A stretch of 64,000 nt of DNA from Vibrio tarriae (GTDB lineage: Bacteria > Pseudomonadota > Gammaproteobacteria > Enterobacterales > Vibrionaceae), in assembly GCF_002216685.1 (NCBI RefSeq), contig NZ_CP022353.1, forward strand, positions 1,674,001 through 1,738,000, in the 5' to 3' direction. The notes below the pieces were generated by a model that worked only from the letters and a program-made list of their open reading frames with translations, was not told the origin of the DNA and did no database searches. Each line of letters opens with the position of its first letter. Within the stretch, counting starts at the first letter, position 1. Below, piece after piece: positions 9,399-20,751 of the stretch. A program made the translations under genes and the position numbers.

Positions 9399-10699
9399 CA
9401 GGAAACTCCTTGCGAGCGCACTGCTTGCGGCAGTGTCACAAAGACTCGAGTTCCGACGCCTACCGTCGAACAGAGTTTTATTTTGCCATGATGTTCTTCA
9501 ATAATTTCACGTGCCACGGAGAGTCCCAAACCCGCTCCGTCACCCACTTTTTTGGTGGTAAAGAAGGGTTCAAACACTTTTTCAAGGTGTTCAGCGCTGA
9601 TCCCTTTGCCGTTGTCTTCAATCGACACTTGCACACGCGGAATACCTTCCCCCGGCCAACGTACGTCACAAAGTTCAATACGCACGACCCCTTCTTGGGT
9701 TGCAGAGACCGATTGCACCGCATTAATAATCAAATTGATAAACACTTGTTGTAGTTTGTTGTAACTACCGCGAATGTAATACGGTTTTTCGGGTGTGGGA
9801 TACACAAACTGGGCACGGTGTTTCAGATCACCAATAATCAAAGCCAGTGCCGAACTCAGTACATCACGCATATCAATTTCCGCCATATTTTCATGGGTAT
9901 GCGAATACACATTGAGGCTCGAAACGATATTTTTGATCCGCGATAGTCCTTCTAAACTCTCCATCAAGATGGCTTCGCTATCGGCGATCATTTCGTGAAG
10001 CCTTGGGTCTTCTATGGGCTGAATTTGTGGATGTTGTCTTATCTGAGTAACGTATTCCGTCAGGAAAGTGAAGTTACTCATTACAAACCCAAGCGGGTTA
10101 TTGATTTCATGGGCGACGCCAGCGGCTAACTTACCTAAAGACGCCAATTTTTCTTCTTGCTGAGCCTGATGCTTATCAATAACGGTTTTGCGAAATTGCA
10201 ACATGGAGTAAAGCGCACTTTTGGTGACATCAAATAGCGCATATAACTCATCGCGTTGTGGGCGAGTAAAACCATCCAACGTCGGCTGCATAATAAGCAG
10301 TAGATAATGATTCTCTGCAGTGTGGAACTTCGCCGCTAACGCGCTCAGGCATTCAGGAAAACAGTGCGCGTAATGCTCGCGCCACACTGGTTCCTCCTGC
10401 ACATTCGGCATGCAATACCACTCATCCTCAATAAATTGAGGTAATGGCATTTTTTGGGGAATACCAGTTAAACCACTGGTTTGAATGATATGCCAGTGAT
10501 CGTCTGATTGATGCTCAAGTAACGCAATCTGACACTCGGGCACTAAATCGTTGATGGTGGTCATCAAACTATTGAACTTACGCTTGGGTTTTACATTGGA
10601 AAACAGCACCTTAATAAAGGCCAACAGAGCAAAAGGGATATGGCCACCATTCCCTTGTTCTCGCATTGCTGCGCCAGAAGTACGTAGTTTCTCTACCAT
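9398..10699 (-). CDS. Soluble sensor histidine kinase
   Basis: A 433-residue kinase with no clear membrane span. The first about 170 residues are an uncharacterised input region. The HisKA box is LGKLAAGVAHEINNPLGF (His near residue 196). The catalytic domain has an N box (VFINLIINAVQSVS), G1 (IEDNGKGIS), F ([11 protein letters not shown]) and G2 (GAGLGLSVAREI). It sits between the PAS kinase gene (11-bp gap) and the receiver-EAL gene (1-base overlap) and is most likely a phosphodonor for the receivers of this operon. Confidence 0.91.
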   Translation of the reverse strand: MVEKLRTSGAAMREQGNGGHIPFALLAFIKVLFSNVKPKRKFNSLMTTINDLVPECQIALLEHQSDDHWHIIQTSGLTGIPQKMPLPQFIEDEWYCMPNVQEEPVWREHYAHCFPECLSALAAKFHTAENHYLLLIMQPTLDGFTRPQRDELYALFDVTKSALYSMLQFRKTVIDKHQAQQEEKLASLGKLAAGVAHEINNPLGFVMSNFTFLTEYVTQIRQHPQIQPIEDPRLHEMIADSEAILMESLEGLSRIKNIVSSLNVYSHTHENMAEIDMRDVLSSALALIIGDLKHRAQFVYPTPEKPYYIRGSYNKLQQVFINLIINAVQSVSATQEGVVRIELCDVRWPGEGIPRVQVSIEDNGKGISAEHLEKVFEPFFTTKKVGDGAGLGLSVAREIIEEHHGKIKLCSTVGVGTRVFVTLPQAVRSQGVS

Positions 10700-10710
10700 G
10701 CCGCCTCCAT

Positions 10711-12030
10711 TTACATCGCTTTGGCATCGGTATTGTCTACCGCTTCTACACTCGGATTTACCGGCAAACGAATGGTGAATTCGCTACCCTTGCCGACTTC
10801 ACTGGTGACGCTGATCGTACCATTGTGCTTATTGATAATCCCGTAAGAGACAGATAAACCTAATCCAGTGCCCGAACCGACAGGTTTTGTGGTAAAAAAG
10901 GGTTCAAAGATACGCTCGCGGATCTCTTCTGGAATGCCACATCCCGTGTCTCGAATGTGTATCTCAACAAAGTCGTCACCCGCCGGTTGTAAGGTAATGG
11001 AGATCGCTCCTTCACCTTTGATAGCGTGGCTGGCATTCACCAATATATTGAGTAATACCTGATTAATCTGCATCGGTTGGCAAAAAACATCGGGCACATT
11101 GGCGGCGTAGTGTTTCTCAAGCGTAATGTTGTACTTAATCTCGTTATTGATGATTTTCAACGTCGATTCGATGCAGTTTTCTAAATTGGCGTAACTCCAC
11201 TCTGAACGGTCAACGTGTGAGAACTCTTTGAGGTTTTTAACAATCGACATCACGCGTGAAGAGCCTTCTAAAGATTCGGTAATCAACTCCGCCGTGTCTT
11301 CCAGAATAAAATCCACTTGCCCTTGCTTGAGGATCTTCTGGCAAGCGTCATTGAGCACTGTGTCTTTACTCTGGCCAATCGTCTGGGTAATGCTTTTCAG
11401 CACTTTCTCTAAGCTATTAAAGTAGTCGCTTAACGTTTGCAGGTTCGAAGTAATAAAGCCTACTGGGTTATTGATTTCATGAGCGATCCCTGCGGAAAGC
11501 TGGCCAATCGAGGCCATTTTTTCCGATTGGATTAACTGACCTTGTGCATCTTCCAGTTTTTTGATTAACACTTTTTGAGATTGATGTTCTTCTTCAAGCT
11601 TTTGCGACACTCGCTTGAGCTCCAGTTGCTGGCTGGCTTGAATGGTGACGTCATACACACACAGGCAAACATGCTCTATCGCGCCATCTTCACTATGGAT
11701 GGGAATAACTTCGAGGTTTTGGTACATCTGCTCTTCCTCGCCCGACACTGGGCGAGAACTTTTGAAAGGCAAAAGATGGGGTTTCTGCTCCCAACTGCTG
11801 AAACTGGAGGACTCAATCACCAGCGCCGTATCAATTTTGCGCTTTAAATAATCGGCGGATTCAGGAAACAGCTCTAGGATGTTCTTCCCTTGCATGGTTT
11901 CCCCATCAAAAATGACTCGTGATTCAAAATATTCATTCACTTTGACGATCACATAATCATTACGCACGATACAGAGCGCAAAAGAGAGCTGATCCAGTAG
12001 TTCAGAGAGCAATAAACGACTCTTTGCCAT
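10711..12030 (-). CDS. PAS-domain sensor histidine kinase
   Basis: A 439-residue soluble kinase. Residues about 8-130 form a PAS-like sensor ([20 protein letters not shown] at the start, ending [11 protein letters not shown]). A short coiled coil leads into the HisKA box [18 protein letters not shown]. The HATPase_c domain shows the N box ([13 protein letters not shown]), G1 ([11 protein letters not shown]), F ([11 protein letters not shown]) and G2 ([13 protein letters not shown]). Its H box and ATPase domain resemble those of the next kinase in the operon, so the two look like paralogues with different input domains. What the PAS domain senses cannot be told. Confidence 0.92.
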   Translation of the reverse strand: MAKSRLLLSELLDQLSFALCIVRNDYVIVKVNEYFESRVIFDGETMQGKNILELFPESADYLKRKIDTALVIESSSFSSWEQKPHLLPFKSSRPVSGEEEQMYQNLEVIPIHSEDGAIEHVCLCVYDVTIQASQQLELKRVSQKLEEEHQSQKVLIKKLEDAQGQLIQSEKMASIGQLSAGIAHEINNPVGFITSNLQTLSDYFNSLEKVLKSITQTIGQSKDTVLNDACQKILKQGQVDFILEDTAELITESLEGSSRVMSIVKNLKEFSHVDRSEWSYANLENCIESTLKIINNEIKYNITLEKHYAANVPDVFCQPMQINQVLLNILVNASHAIKGEGAISITLQPAGDDFVEIHIRDTGCGIPEEIRERIFEPFFTTKPVGSGTGLGLSVSYGIINKHNGTISVTSEVGKGSEFTIRLPVNPSVEAVDNTDAKAM

Positions 12031-12040
12031 ACTCGTATCC

Positions 12041-12625
12041 TTACATCAAAAGTTCGTCGAGATGGGCAAACACCTTATCCAACTCTTTATCGGCAAAACA
12101 GATGATGGTTTTGGCAGAAAAAGAGGCCTTCTCAACCAGAAAATTGATTTCCATAATCAAGGACAAACGCCATTGTAAAATTGGCAAAGGCTGATGGGTC
12201 GGATCAAAGATCACCGGCGGTTGAATTTTGGTTTTCAATTCAATCTGTTGACATAGACCTTTTAAGCTCGCCCCAGAAAGGATGTTGGAGATATCCAAAA
12301 TACTCTCTTCAATACTGACTAATCCATCCACCATGCCTTTCGAATGGTTAAGATCATTGACCACTTGCTCACAACCGCAGCGGCTCATTAGGGTGATCAG
12401 TTCACCATCCATCCCGCCGTAGAAGGATTGTCGGGTGTAATAGTAATCGGCGGCATAGGACTGTAGCGCACGCATGTCTTCCTCCGTTGCAACCCGAATA
12501 TTGGGCACGGAGATGGTAACGTGCAAATTGAGCAAGGTTGCAAGCTTACTAGCAGCTCGACCCATGGAGATGTTCATGAATTCCTGCAATGCGTCTTTGT
12601 GATCTGCGGAAAGTATGATGCTCAT
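12041..12625 (-). CDS. CheC/CheX-like protein
   Basis: A 194-residue cytoplasmic protein. The opening ALQEFMNISMGRAASKLATL matches the start of CheC/CheX-type phosphatase domains, in which a conserved E and N attack phospho-Asp of a partner receiver. A second similar helix around residues 95-110 (SIEESILDISNILSGASL) fits the two-fold repeat of CheC. Its start overlaps the end of the single-domain receiver gene by 4 bp, so it probably dephosphorylates or sequesters that receiver. This pairing is inferred from position and family. Confidence 0.78.
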   Translation of the reverse strand: MSIILSADHKDALQEFMNISMGRAASKLATLLNLHVTISVPNIRVATEEDMRALQSYAADYYYTRQSFYGGMDGELITLMSRCGCEQVVNDLNHSKGMVDGLVSIEESILDISNILSGASLKGLCQQIELKTKIQPPVIFDPTHQPLPILQWRLSLIMEINFLVEKASFSAKTIICFADKELDKVFAHLDELLM

Positions 12626-12987
12626 AACAACCCTGCCTCATGAAGTGTTTGTTCCAGTTGCGCTGGATCGAGTGGCTTTTGCAAAAAGTTCAGCGCACCC
12701 AACTCTCGAACTCGTTGCTGAACCAAGGGTTGAATATCTGCACTAATCACGATAACTAAGCATTTTGCATCAATACGGTGAAAGTGTTCCAAGACCTGTA
12801 TCCCATCCATTTCGGGCATGGTGAGATCCAGAAACATCACATCAGCAAGACCATTATTGTAGTTTTCTACCGCTTCTTTTCCATTTTGAGCCTCGCTTAT
12901 TTCTACATCCCAACCGGCTGGAATCGCTCTGATCACGGACTTGCGTGACATCTTTGAATCATCGGCTACCGTTAGTCGTATCGCCAT
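12622..12987 (-). CDS. Single-domain response regulator (CheY-like)
   Basis: At 121 residues this is a bare receiver. It has the acidic pocket near LTVADDSKMSRK, the acceptor Asp in ADVMFLDLTMPEMDG, the conserved S of VIVISAD and the K in NFLQKPLDP. There is no output domain. It overlaps the CheC/CheX-like gene by 4 bp (ATGA type), so the two products are made together. The likely role is to carry phosphate between the kinases and the HPt protein of this operon, or to bind a target when phosphorylated. Confidence 0.9.
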   Translation of the reverse strand: MAIRLTVADDSKMSRKSVIRAIPAGWDVEISEAQNGKEAVENYNNGLADVMFLDLTMPEMDGIQVLEHFHRIDAKCLVIVISADIQPLVQQRVRELGALNFLQKPLDPAQLEQTLHEAGLL

Positions 12988-13022
12988 AAACTCACTCCCT
13001 TAAAATTCAGTATTTTCACTGA

Positions 13023-14166
13023 CTAAGCTGGAAAAAATTGAGCTTCCAGTTCCTTGAGCGCACCTTGTATTGAGTCTGGTGCTTTTTGTACAAGCTGTCG
13101 GTATTCATTGATTTGCTTGCAATTTTCAATTCTATTTGCCAAACATGAAAGGCTACCAAGCTGCTCTAAATGCTCGCCGCTAAACGTGGTCAATCTTTGG
13201 TTGAGAATGATATCCCCTATATCAATATCGTAGCCCCACATAATCAGTATGTATGCCGATATCACATCACAATCGGCATACCCAGGCTGTAAGTGGTAGT
13301 AATCCAAAAACTCTTTTTTACTTGCACCATCTTCCAACAGCAGAATTTTGCCAATCGAGGTCAGCAAATTCGCCACAAAAATCCGATCTTGATCCTGACG
13401 TGAATAACCCAGCTCTCTCACCAAAGCTCTGGCAATGGAGCTGGATTTGAATGCGCAGTCCGCCACCCATTGATGGTCTTCCGCTGAGTTGACATTACTG
13501 GGATGAATCGCGAGCAAAGAGATAGCGATGGACTCCACCAAAACCGCGCCCAAACGCGCAACCGCTTCATGCAGCGAATCGGTATTACGGCGAAAACCAA
13601 AGTAGGATGAGTTGGCGATTTGAATGATCTTAGCCACTAATACAGGCTCATGAACTATAGTTTCCGCAATCGCGTCCATGCTGCAATTTGGCGAAACAAT
13701 CACTTGTTGTAGTTTACGGACGGAATTGGGCAGTATCGGAATCTCCTCTAACGCCCCCAGTCGCTTGCGGCATTCAATATTGAACGGCATTTGATAAAGC
13801 CGTTCGACACATAAGAAAAGATGTTCAAAGTCTTCGTGGGTAAAGGGTTTGGGGAGCACAAATTGTGCGTAGGTGTGAGCTTTGCGAGGCAATTCTTGCG
13901 TGGTATCTCCAGTTAACAGTACCCGCATAGTTTCAGGGCAACGCGAACGTAATTCCGTCAGTAATGTTTCACCATTTTTTTCCCGGCATCAGCAGATCGG
14001 AAATCACCACGCTTGGCACGTTATTGATATCTGCCACCCAATGGTTGGCATCTTCAACTAACTCTATCTCCCAATCAGGTCGCATTCTTCGGATCATGCG
14101 CCCTAACGCTTTGAGCATAAAATCGTCGTCATCGACGCAAACAACCTTCATCACTTCTGCTGTCAT
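13023..14166 (-). pseudogene. Response regulator with HDOD domain, split by a frameshift
   Basis: Two adjacent frames belong to one gene. The 5' frame (14166 down to 13969) encodes a receiver start with VDDDDFMLKALGRM and ends after SDLLMPGKKW. The 3' frame (ATG at 13928, stop at 13023) continues the receiver (VLLTGD, VLPKPF) and then an HDOD domain (EIPILPNSVRKLQQV, KIIQIANSSYFGF). Between them is a run of seven T on the plus strand (13975-13981). With six, the text would read MPGKNGETLLTELRSRCPET straight into the second frame. HDOD proteins are non-enzymatic signalling modules. The break may be a true null mutation, slippage at the homopolymer, or a sequencing error. The gene overlaps the HPt gene by 4 bp. 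Confidence 0.85.
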
Positions 14167-14528
14167 CGATTACTCACTTTTTGCTGTTCTAAATAGATGG
14201 CGATCTGTTCGAGGACATCGCGACTTCTCTGACATAACTCCTCAACTTGCCGCGCATAGTCGCTATGCCACTCTGAGTCAGTGGCCGTTTTCATCTCGAG
14301 TTGAAAACAGAATTCGGATAGCGCGTCACTACCAATAAAGCGTGCAGAGGATTTCATACTGTGTGCCAAACGATGCAGTTCGCCCACAGATTGCATCACT
14401 GTAATCGTGATTAATTTGGGCAACTGAGCCTGCATGGTCTCTTGATAACTCACCAACATAGGCTCTACCAGATCGCTGCCAACCATTTTGGCAATTGTCG
14501 AAATGTTGAATGCCGCGCTCTGATCCAT
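14163..14528 (-). CDS. HPt-domain phosphotransfer protein
   Basis: A 121-residue all-helical protein with the histidine phosphotransfer signature LHRLAHSMKSSARFIG, where the His accepts phosphate. It is the first gene of the signalling operon, which runs down to 6444. It would shuttle phosphate from hybrid or soluble kinases to the receivers encoded just downstream. Its 3' end overlaps the next gene by 4 bp. Confidence 0.88.
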   Translation of the reverse strand: MDQSAAFNISTIAKMVGSDLVEPMLVSYQETMQAQLPKLITITVMQSVGELHRLAHSMKSSARFIGSDALSEFCFQLEMKTATDSEWHSDYARQVEELCQRSRDVLEQIAIYLEQQKVSNR

Positions 14529-14773
14529 CTCTTTTTCATTCCAATGTTAGGGTTGCGATATAAACCAATACCTTAACCTCAGTGTAGTCCATTATCGGAT
14601 ATGTAAACGTTAGAGGTGCACACTTTTAGTTTTAAAGTTATCGATAAAACTCATACCAAGGTTCACCACTCAAAAACATTCTTGAGTAGGGATCTGGGTC
14701 AAATTTTGTTAGAATGCCGCCCTTCAAAACACCGGACGCCATTTTATTGGTGAATGGATGATGCGAGTAAGTT

Positions 14774-15760
14774 ATGCCGAACCACGGAGATTTTTTGTTG
14801 AATACCCAACAGCTTTCAGCGATGACACCTGCTGATATTGAATGCGCAGCGCAGTTACTTAAGCAAGGCCAACTGGTTGCGATACCGACCGAAACCGTTT
14901 ATGGACTGGCGGCCGATGCCACCCAACCTGAAGCGGTGAAGCAGATTTTTAGTGCCAAAGGTCGCCCAGCGAATCATCCGTTGATCGTCCATCTCGGGTC
15001 GGCAGAACAACTCTCTGAATGGGCAACCGATATTGCTCCTGAAGCGTATCAACTTGCCGAAGCATTTTGGCCGGGACCATTGACTCTATTGCTCCCCAAA
15101 GCCAAACAAGTTTCTCCTGTAGTGACTGGCGGTTTAGAGTCGGTCGGAATTCGTGTTCCCGCTCATCCTGTACTACTGGACATTTTAAAGACGCATCGCT
15201 TAGCGGTTGCCGCACCTTCGGCCAACCCCTATAAAAAACTCAGCCCAACTTCAGCCCAGCAAGTGCTTGATGGTTTGAATGGCAAACTCGCCGCAGTCTT
15301 AGATGGCGGTGAATGTCAACACGGTTTGGAATCCACGATTGTCGATTTAACCAGCAAACCTTTTCGCGTACTGCGCGCTGGCCCGATAACGGCCAGTGAA
15401 CTTAGCGCGGTATTGGGTCAAGAAGTACTGCAGCCACAAGTTCACCAAGTGGCGGTGCCGGGAAATGTCGATAGCCATTACCAACCCAAAACACGTCTGC
15501 GCGTGATTGATGCCATTGACAATGAACTGGCGACGGCGAGCAATATCAAAATCGCTCTATTGCACCTGTCTGAACTACAAGCCAGTGAACAGCGTTTACT
15601 TAAACCGATGCCGCAGGATGCCAAAGCCTATGGGCAAGCGTTATATCGATCTCTGGCCGAAGTGGACAAATGGGGCGTGGATGAAATTTGGTTAGAGCGT
15701 CCACCACAAGGTGAAGCGTGGCTCGCTGTACATGACCGTCTCCGTCGCGCAGCCAGTTAA
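14774..15760 (+). CDS. L-threonylcarbamoyladenylate synthase-type protein (TsaC/Sua5/YciO family)
   Basis: A 328-residue protein of the Sua5 (long) type, with the YrdC-fold domain first and a C-terminal Sua5 extension. Signatures are VAIPTETVYGLAADAT, the KGRPANHPLIVHL nucleotide-binding strand and APSANPYKKLSPT. The family makes threonylcarbamoyl-AMP for the t6A37 modification of ANN-decoding tRNAs. A second, shorter TsaC is usually the essential copy in gamma-proteobacteria, so this may be a paralogue. It is preceded by a free-standing promoter region (14529-14773) and points away from the signalling operon. Confidence 0.88.
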   Translation: MPNHGDFLLNTQQLSAMTPADIECAAQLLKQGQLVAIPTETVYGLAADATQPEAVKQIFSAKGRPANHPLIVHLGSAEQLSEWATDIAPEAYQLAEAFWPGPLTLLLPKAKQVSPVVTGGLESVGIRVPAHPVLLDILKTHRLAVAAPSANPYKKLSPTSAQQVLDGLNGKLAAVLDGGECQHGLESTIVDLTSKPFRVLRAGPITASELSAVLGQEVLQPQVHQVAVPGNVDSHYQPKTRLRVIDAIDNELATASNIKIALLHLSELQASEQRLLKPMPQDAKAYGQALYRSLAEVDKWGVDEIWLERPPQGEAWLAVHDRLRRAAS

Positions 15761-16023
15761 ACCAATGCCAGCTCCGAGTGCAGAGATAAATTGCCACAAT
15801 TTTTGTGAGCTCACGCAGCAAACTAGATAACCAAGCTGAAATGTCAGCAGATATCGACTTGGTTTTGTGGATGTACATCCCCATTGATGTTCACAAAGCT
15901 GGTGAAAAAAACGTGCTTTTCAATCGTCCTTTCAATAAAGATTGATGCATCGCAATGCGCCAACTCGGCAGCCAGATTAATTAATAGCTTCAGTTTTGAA
16001 GCGCCACCGATAGGATTTGTAAG

Positions 16024-16512
16024 ATGTCTGATGTTTCTACCACCGTCGATTTTGCCACCCAAACCGTACAACCTGTAGTTGAGTCAAGCGGCTCCATTTG
16101 GGGTTATGTGGTCGGCGGGATCGTCATCGTGATTGCTGCAGGTTATTTTGGTTTTAGAAAAATCAACAAACCTGCTTTTATGATCAAGCAACTGCGTAAA
16201 CGCAACCAAAAAGAGATGAAAAAGCACGGCGTGGAAAGTGCGGAAGCCATGGGCGATCTCGACCTAGTGCTGGATGCTGTTGAAGCCTACGCCACTGAGA
16301 AAAAAATGAAAGGCACTGAAATGGTGAAGCTGCTTGCACCACTCAATGACGCGAACAAGATCAAATCAGCCAGCGATTTCTACCATGCGATGTCATTCAT
16401 CGCTAAAAGCATTGATAACCAAGCGTTAGCCAAGAATTTGCTCAACAAATCTAAGCAAGTGAAATCCAGCTCAGCTTTGATGGCTGGCCTTCTAAAGCGC
16501 GCGGGCATTTAA
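16024..16512 (+). CDS. Small membrane-anchored protein of unknown function
   Basis: A 162-residue protein not assigned to a family. One membrane span is clear at about residues 25-45 (IWGYVVGGIVIVIAAGYFGF). It is followed by a basic cytoplasmic segment (KQLRKRNQKEMKKHG) and a helical soluble tail. It stands alone: 263 bp without a gene lie upstream and a strong terminator follows the stop. Confidence 0.75.
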   Translation: MSDVSTTVDFATQTVQPVVESSGSIWGYVVGGIVIVIAAGYFGFRKINKPAFMIKQLRKRNQKEMKKHGVESAEAMGDLDLVLDAVEAYATEKKMKGTEMVKLLAPLNDANKIKSASDFYHAMSFIAKSIDNQALAKNLLNKSKQVKSSSALMAGLLKRAGI

Positions 16513-16537
16513 TCTCGGTAATCCAATCCATAGTTCA

Positions 16538-16568
16538 AGAGCCACCTAAGGTGGCTCTTTTTATTTTT
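16538..16568 (+). terminator. Rho-independent terminator after the small membrane protein gene
   Basis: The stem AGAGCCACC / GGTGGCTCT with a TAA loop is followed by a T-rich tail (TTTTATTTTT) on the plus strand. It ends the transcript of the 16024-16512 gene just before the convergent AraC-type gene. Confidence 0.9.
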
Positions 16569-16995
16569 CCGGCTTATCCGTAATGGTTTGTAAATACTGA
16601 TAAGGCGTAAGCCGATACTGCTGCTTAAAGCGCGCCGAAAATCGAGTCAATGATTGATACCCACAAGCAACCGCGACCTCCATCAAAGGATGCAGCTCTT
16701 GCAACAAGGCTAGCGCATAGTTCATCAGCACTTCACTGAGCACTTCTCGAAAACCCGTACCTTCCGCAGCCAAATGGCGAGCCAAGGTCTCTCGACTCAT
16801 CGCAAAATGCGCCGCCACCGTTTCAATACAGTGTTCATCACTGGGATTAACACTTAAGTAACGTGCTAAACGCTCTCGCATTGAGGCATTTTCGCTCGGA
16901 AACAGCAGATGCAGCGCTTTGGCATCACGCAGCTGCGCGTAAAAAACCAGCACAAATTGTCGCTCTGTGTCTTCACTGAGCGATTGTTGGCTCAT
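16561..16995 (-). CDS. AraC-type DNA-binding protein, short form
   Basis: A 144-residue protein in which residues about 40-135 are a complete AraC C-terminal DNA-binding domain: helix-turn-helix one (ETVAAHFAMSRETLARHL) and two (VAVACGYQSLTRFSARFKQQ), ending TPYQYL. AraC regulators are usually 250-300 residues with an N-terminal sensing domain, which is missing. The frame stays open upstream of the ATG back to a TAG near 17043 (translating to a segment including AGLLFDLLYEM), but no good start is seen there. Either the gene is a 5' truncated remnant or it encodes a genuine short regulator. Confidence 0.7.
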   Translation of the reverse strand: MSQQSLSEDTERQFVLVFYAQLRDAKALHLLFPSENASMRERLARYLSVNPSDEHCIETVAAHFAMSRETLARHLAAEGTGFREVLSEVLMNYALALLQELHPLMEVAVACGYQSLTRFSARFKQQYRLTPYQYLQTITDKPEK

Positions 16996-17270
16996 CTCAT
17001 AAAGAAGATCAAACAGTAGGCCAGCGCAGCAGTCACTCTCACTCTAGGTTCTTCATTTCGCTCAGGTTGACTTAACTGCGCTATTCATTCCGCAGGTGGT
17101 TCTTCATGTAAGGTTAACGTGAGGAAAAAGCTCACGGCATAACTGAGCAACAGGTTTAACCAGTGAGAAAGCCTGACTTCGTGGCTTGTCCTTGCTCGCT
17201 TAGCACGTCATTATCACTGCCTTAAATACCTCAAGCTCTTGATGCAAGAGGAAATAAATAGGATATCAAT

Positions 17271-18101
17271 ATGTTACTTTCTGCATCCGCTTTGCTTTGG
17301 CTACCGCTGGCCTTAGCGATCATTGCGGGCTTAGCTCGTTATCACCGCGTTAGTTGGGGGCTGTTGATCATCACTCTGCTCAGTGCATTGGGAAGTGGTC
17401 ACCTCACCTTCGTTGGCGCTGGAGTCGTCGGTGTTGGCTTTGCTCTGGCCTATCTGGCTGCGAATGGTAAATCACACTGGCGATCGACCGCTTGGGTTGC
17501 TTTGCTGCTGTGGTGTTTAGCGCTGTTCCTCCATTGGCTACCCGGTTTTTCTAACCTCAAAGTGCTGGATAAAGTGATCGCCAGTGCGCACAGTACCCCT
17601 TTCAGCCTTTATCTGAATTTAGATAAACCGCTGGTGTTTTTTGCACTGTTACTCGCGTTTCCGGCGCTACTGGGTCAGTCTAAAACTGCGAACATCAAGG
17701 CCACACTGCTGACCTTAGTGCCTTTATTTGCTCTCTTGCCTATCGCGGTTTGGTTAGGTGCATTGGCGTTTGAATGGTCACTACCGGAGTGGTGGTGGAT
17801 TTTTGCACTCAACAATTTGCTATTTACTTGTGTGGCAGAAGAAGCGCTATTTCGTGGTTTGATTCAGCAAAAAGCTCAGCAGCAGTTCGGCACCATTGCC
17901 GGACTTTTGATCGCCAGTGCGCTGTTTGGTATGGCCCATTTTGCAGGAGGCCCATTACTGATGATCTTCGCCGCTCTTGCGGGACTTGGCTATGGTTTGG
18001 TGTTCCATTTTACGGGGCGTCTTTGGGTCAGCGTGGGGGTGCACTTCCTATTTAACTTTGTCCATTTGCTGTTTTTTACTTATCCCGCTTTAGCGCGTTA
18101 A
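17271..18101 (+). CDS. CPBP-family (CAAX-type) intramembrane metalloprotease
   Basis: A 276-residue protein with about eight membrane spans. The C-terminal half has the CPBP/Abi motifs: EEALFRGLIQQ (catalytic Glu pair and Arg), FGMAHFAGG (metal His) and SVGVHFLFNFVHL. Prokaryotic members cleave or bind membrane peptides, and some give immunity to bacteriocins. The substrate here is unknown. It is monocistronic, with a ribosome site AAGAGGAAATAAATAGGA-like upstream of the ATG. Confidence 0.87.
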   Translation: MLLSASALLWLPLALAIIAGLARYHRVSWGLLIITLLSALGSGHLTFVGAGVVGVGFALAYLAANGKSHWRSTAWVALLLWCLALFLHWLPGFSNLKVLDKVIASAHSTPFSLYLNLDKPLVFFALLLAFPALLGQSKTANIKATLLTLVPLFALLPIAVWLGALAFEWSLPEWWWIFALNNLLFTCVAEEALFRGLIQQKAQQQFGTIAGLLIASALFGMAHFAGGPLLMIFAALAGLGYGLVFHFTGRLWVSVGVHFLFNFVHLLFFTYPALAR

Positions 18102-18149
18102 GGTACTGTTCTCTATGATAGCACCCGGCTCTGAAGTAGGGGTTGGGGG

Positions 18150-18175
18150 TAAAAAAGGCACTGTTTCCAGTGCCT
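18150..18175 (-). terminator. Rho-independent terminator of the aga operon
   Basis: An AGGCACTG / CAGTGCCT stem (18156-18175) with a four-base loop is followed on the minus strand by six T residues. It lies 47 bp past the stop of agaY, the last gene of the galactosamine operon. Confidence 0.9.
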
Positions 18176-18221
18176 GACTAATACTCAATGAGGGGGAAGT
18201 ATTAGTAAATTTAACCGATTT

Positions 18222-20249
<2,028 letters not shown>

Positions 20250-20263
<14 letters not shown>

Positions 20264-20690
20264 CTTCCACCATTGTGTTGCTCGGTGTCTTTTCTGCCAT
20301 TTCTGTCGCTAAACAGGTAATGCCTCGGTGTCCGCACTCCAACGCGAGATTACGAAACTCCACCAACGACAGTTCATCTCGCTCAAGCAACATTTCTGCT
20401 GCCATCTGCATGTTAGTTCCGGTTACCACTTCAATATCTGCACGCTCTTGGCTAAGCAGCGAAGCGGTGCGAAACGGAGTCCCCCCGAGTAAATCGGTGA
20501 GAAACACAATGCCATCCCCCGTATCGATTTCGTCCATGGCTTGACGCATCGCCACATCAAGCTGTGGTGTGGTCATCTGCTCAGGAAAATCGATGAAGCG
20601 AAACTGTGGCTGCTCACCGATCACTTGATGTACTGCCTGCGCCATTCCAGAAGCAAATGCTCCGTGACCAGATAAAATTACCGCTAGCAT
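20250..20690 (-). CDS. agaF: Mannose-family PTS enzyme IIA for N-acetylgalactosamine
   Basis: A 146-residue IIA domain of the mannose PTS family. The phosphorylated His lies in the N-terminal LSGHGAFASGM segment. FLTDLLGGTPFRTA is the second conserved block. It takes phosphate from HPr and passes it to the IIB protein AgaV. It lies 61 bp downstream of agaE, and its 3' end overlaps agaA. Confidence 0.92.
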
Positions 20691-20751
20691 ATTGGTCTCC
20701 TTGATAGGGGTTGGCGTACCAACCCCGTGATTACGGCTATATCTCGTTAGG

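Noticed and set aside
9410..9754. Plus-strand frame opposite the histidine kinase gene
   Set aside because: Shadow of the conserved ATPase domain on the other strand. Many similar frames in the window were dropped for the same reason.
15844..16071. 75-codon minus-strand frame upstream of and overlapping the small membrane protein gene
   Set aside because: It overlaps the clear start of the 16024 gene, shows no family features, and looks like a chance frame in the leader region.
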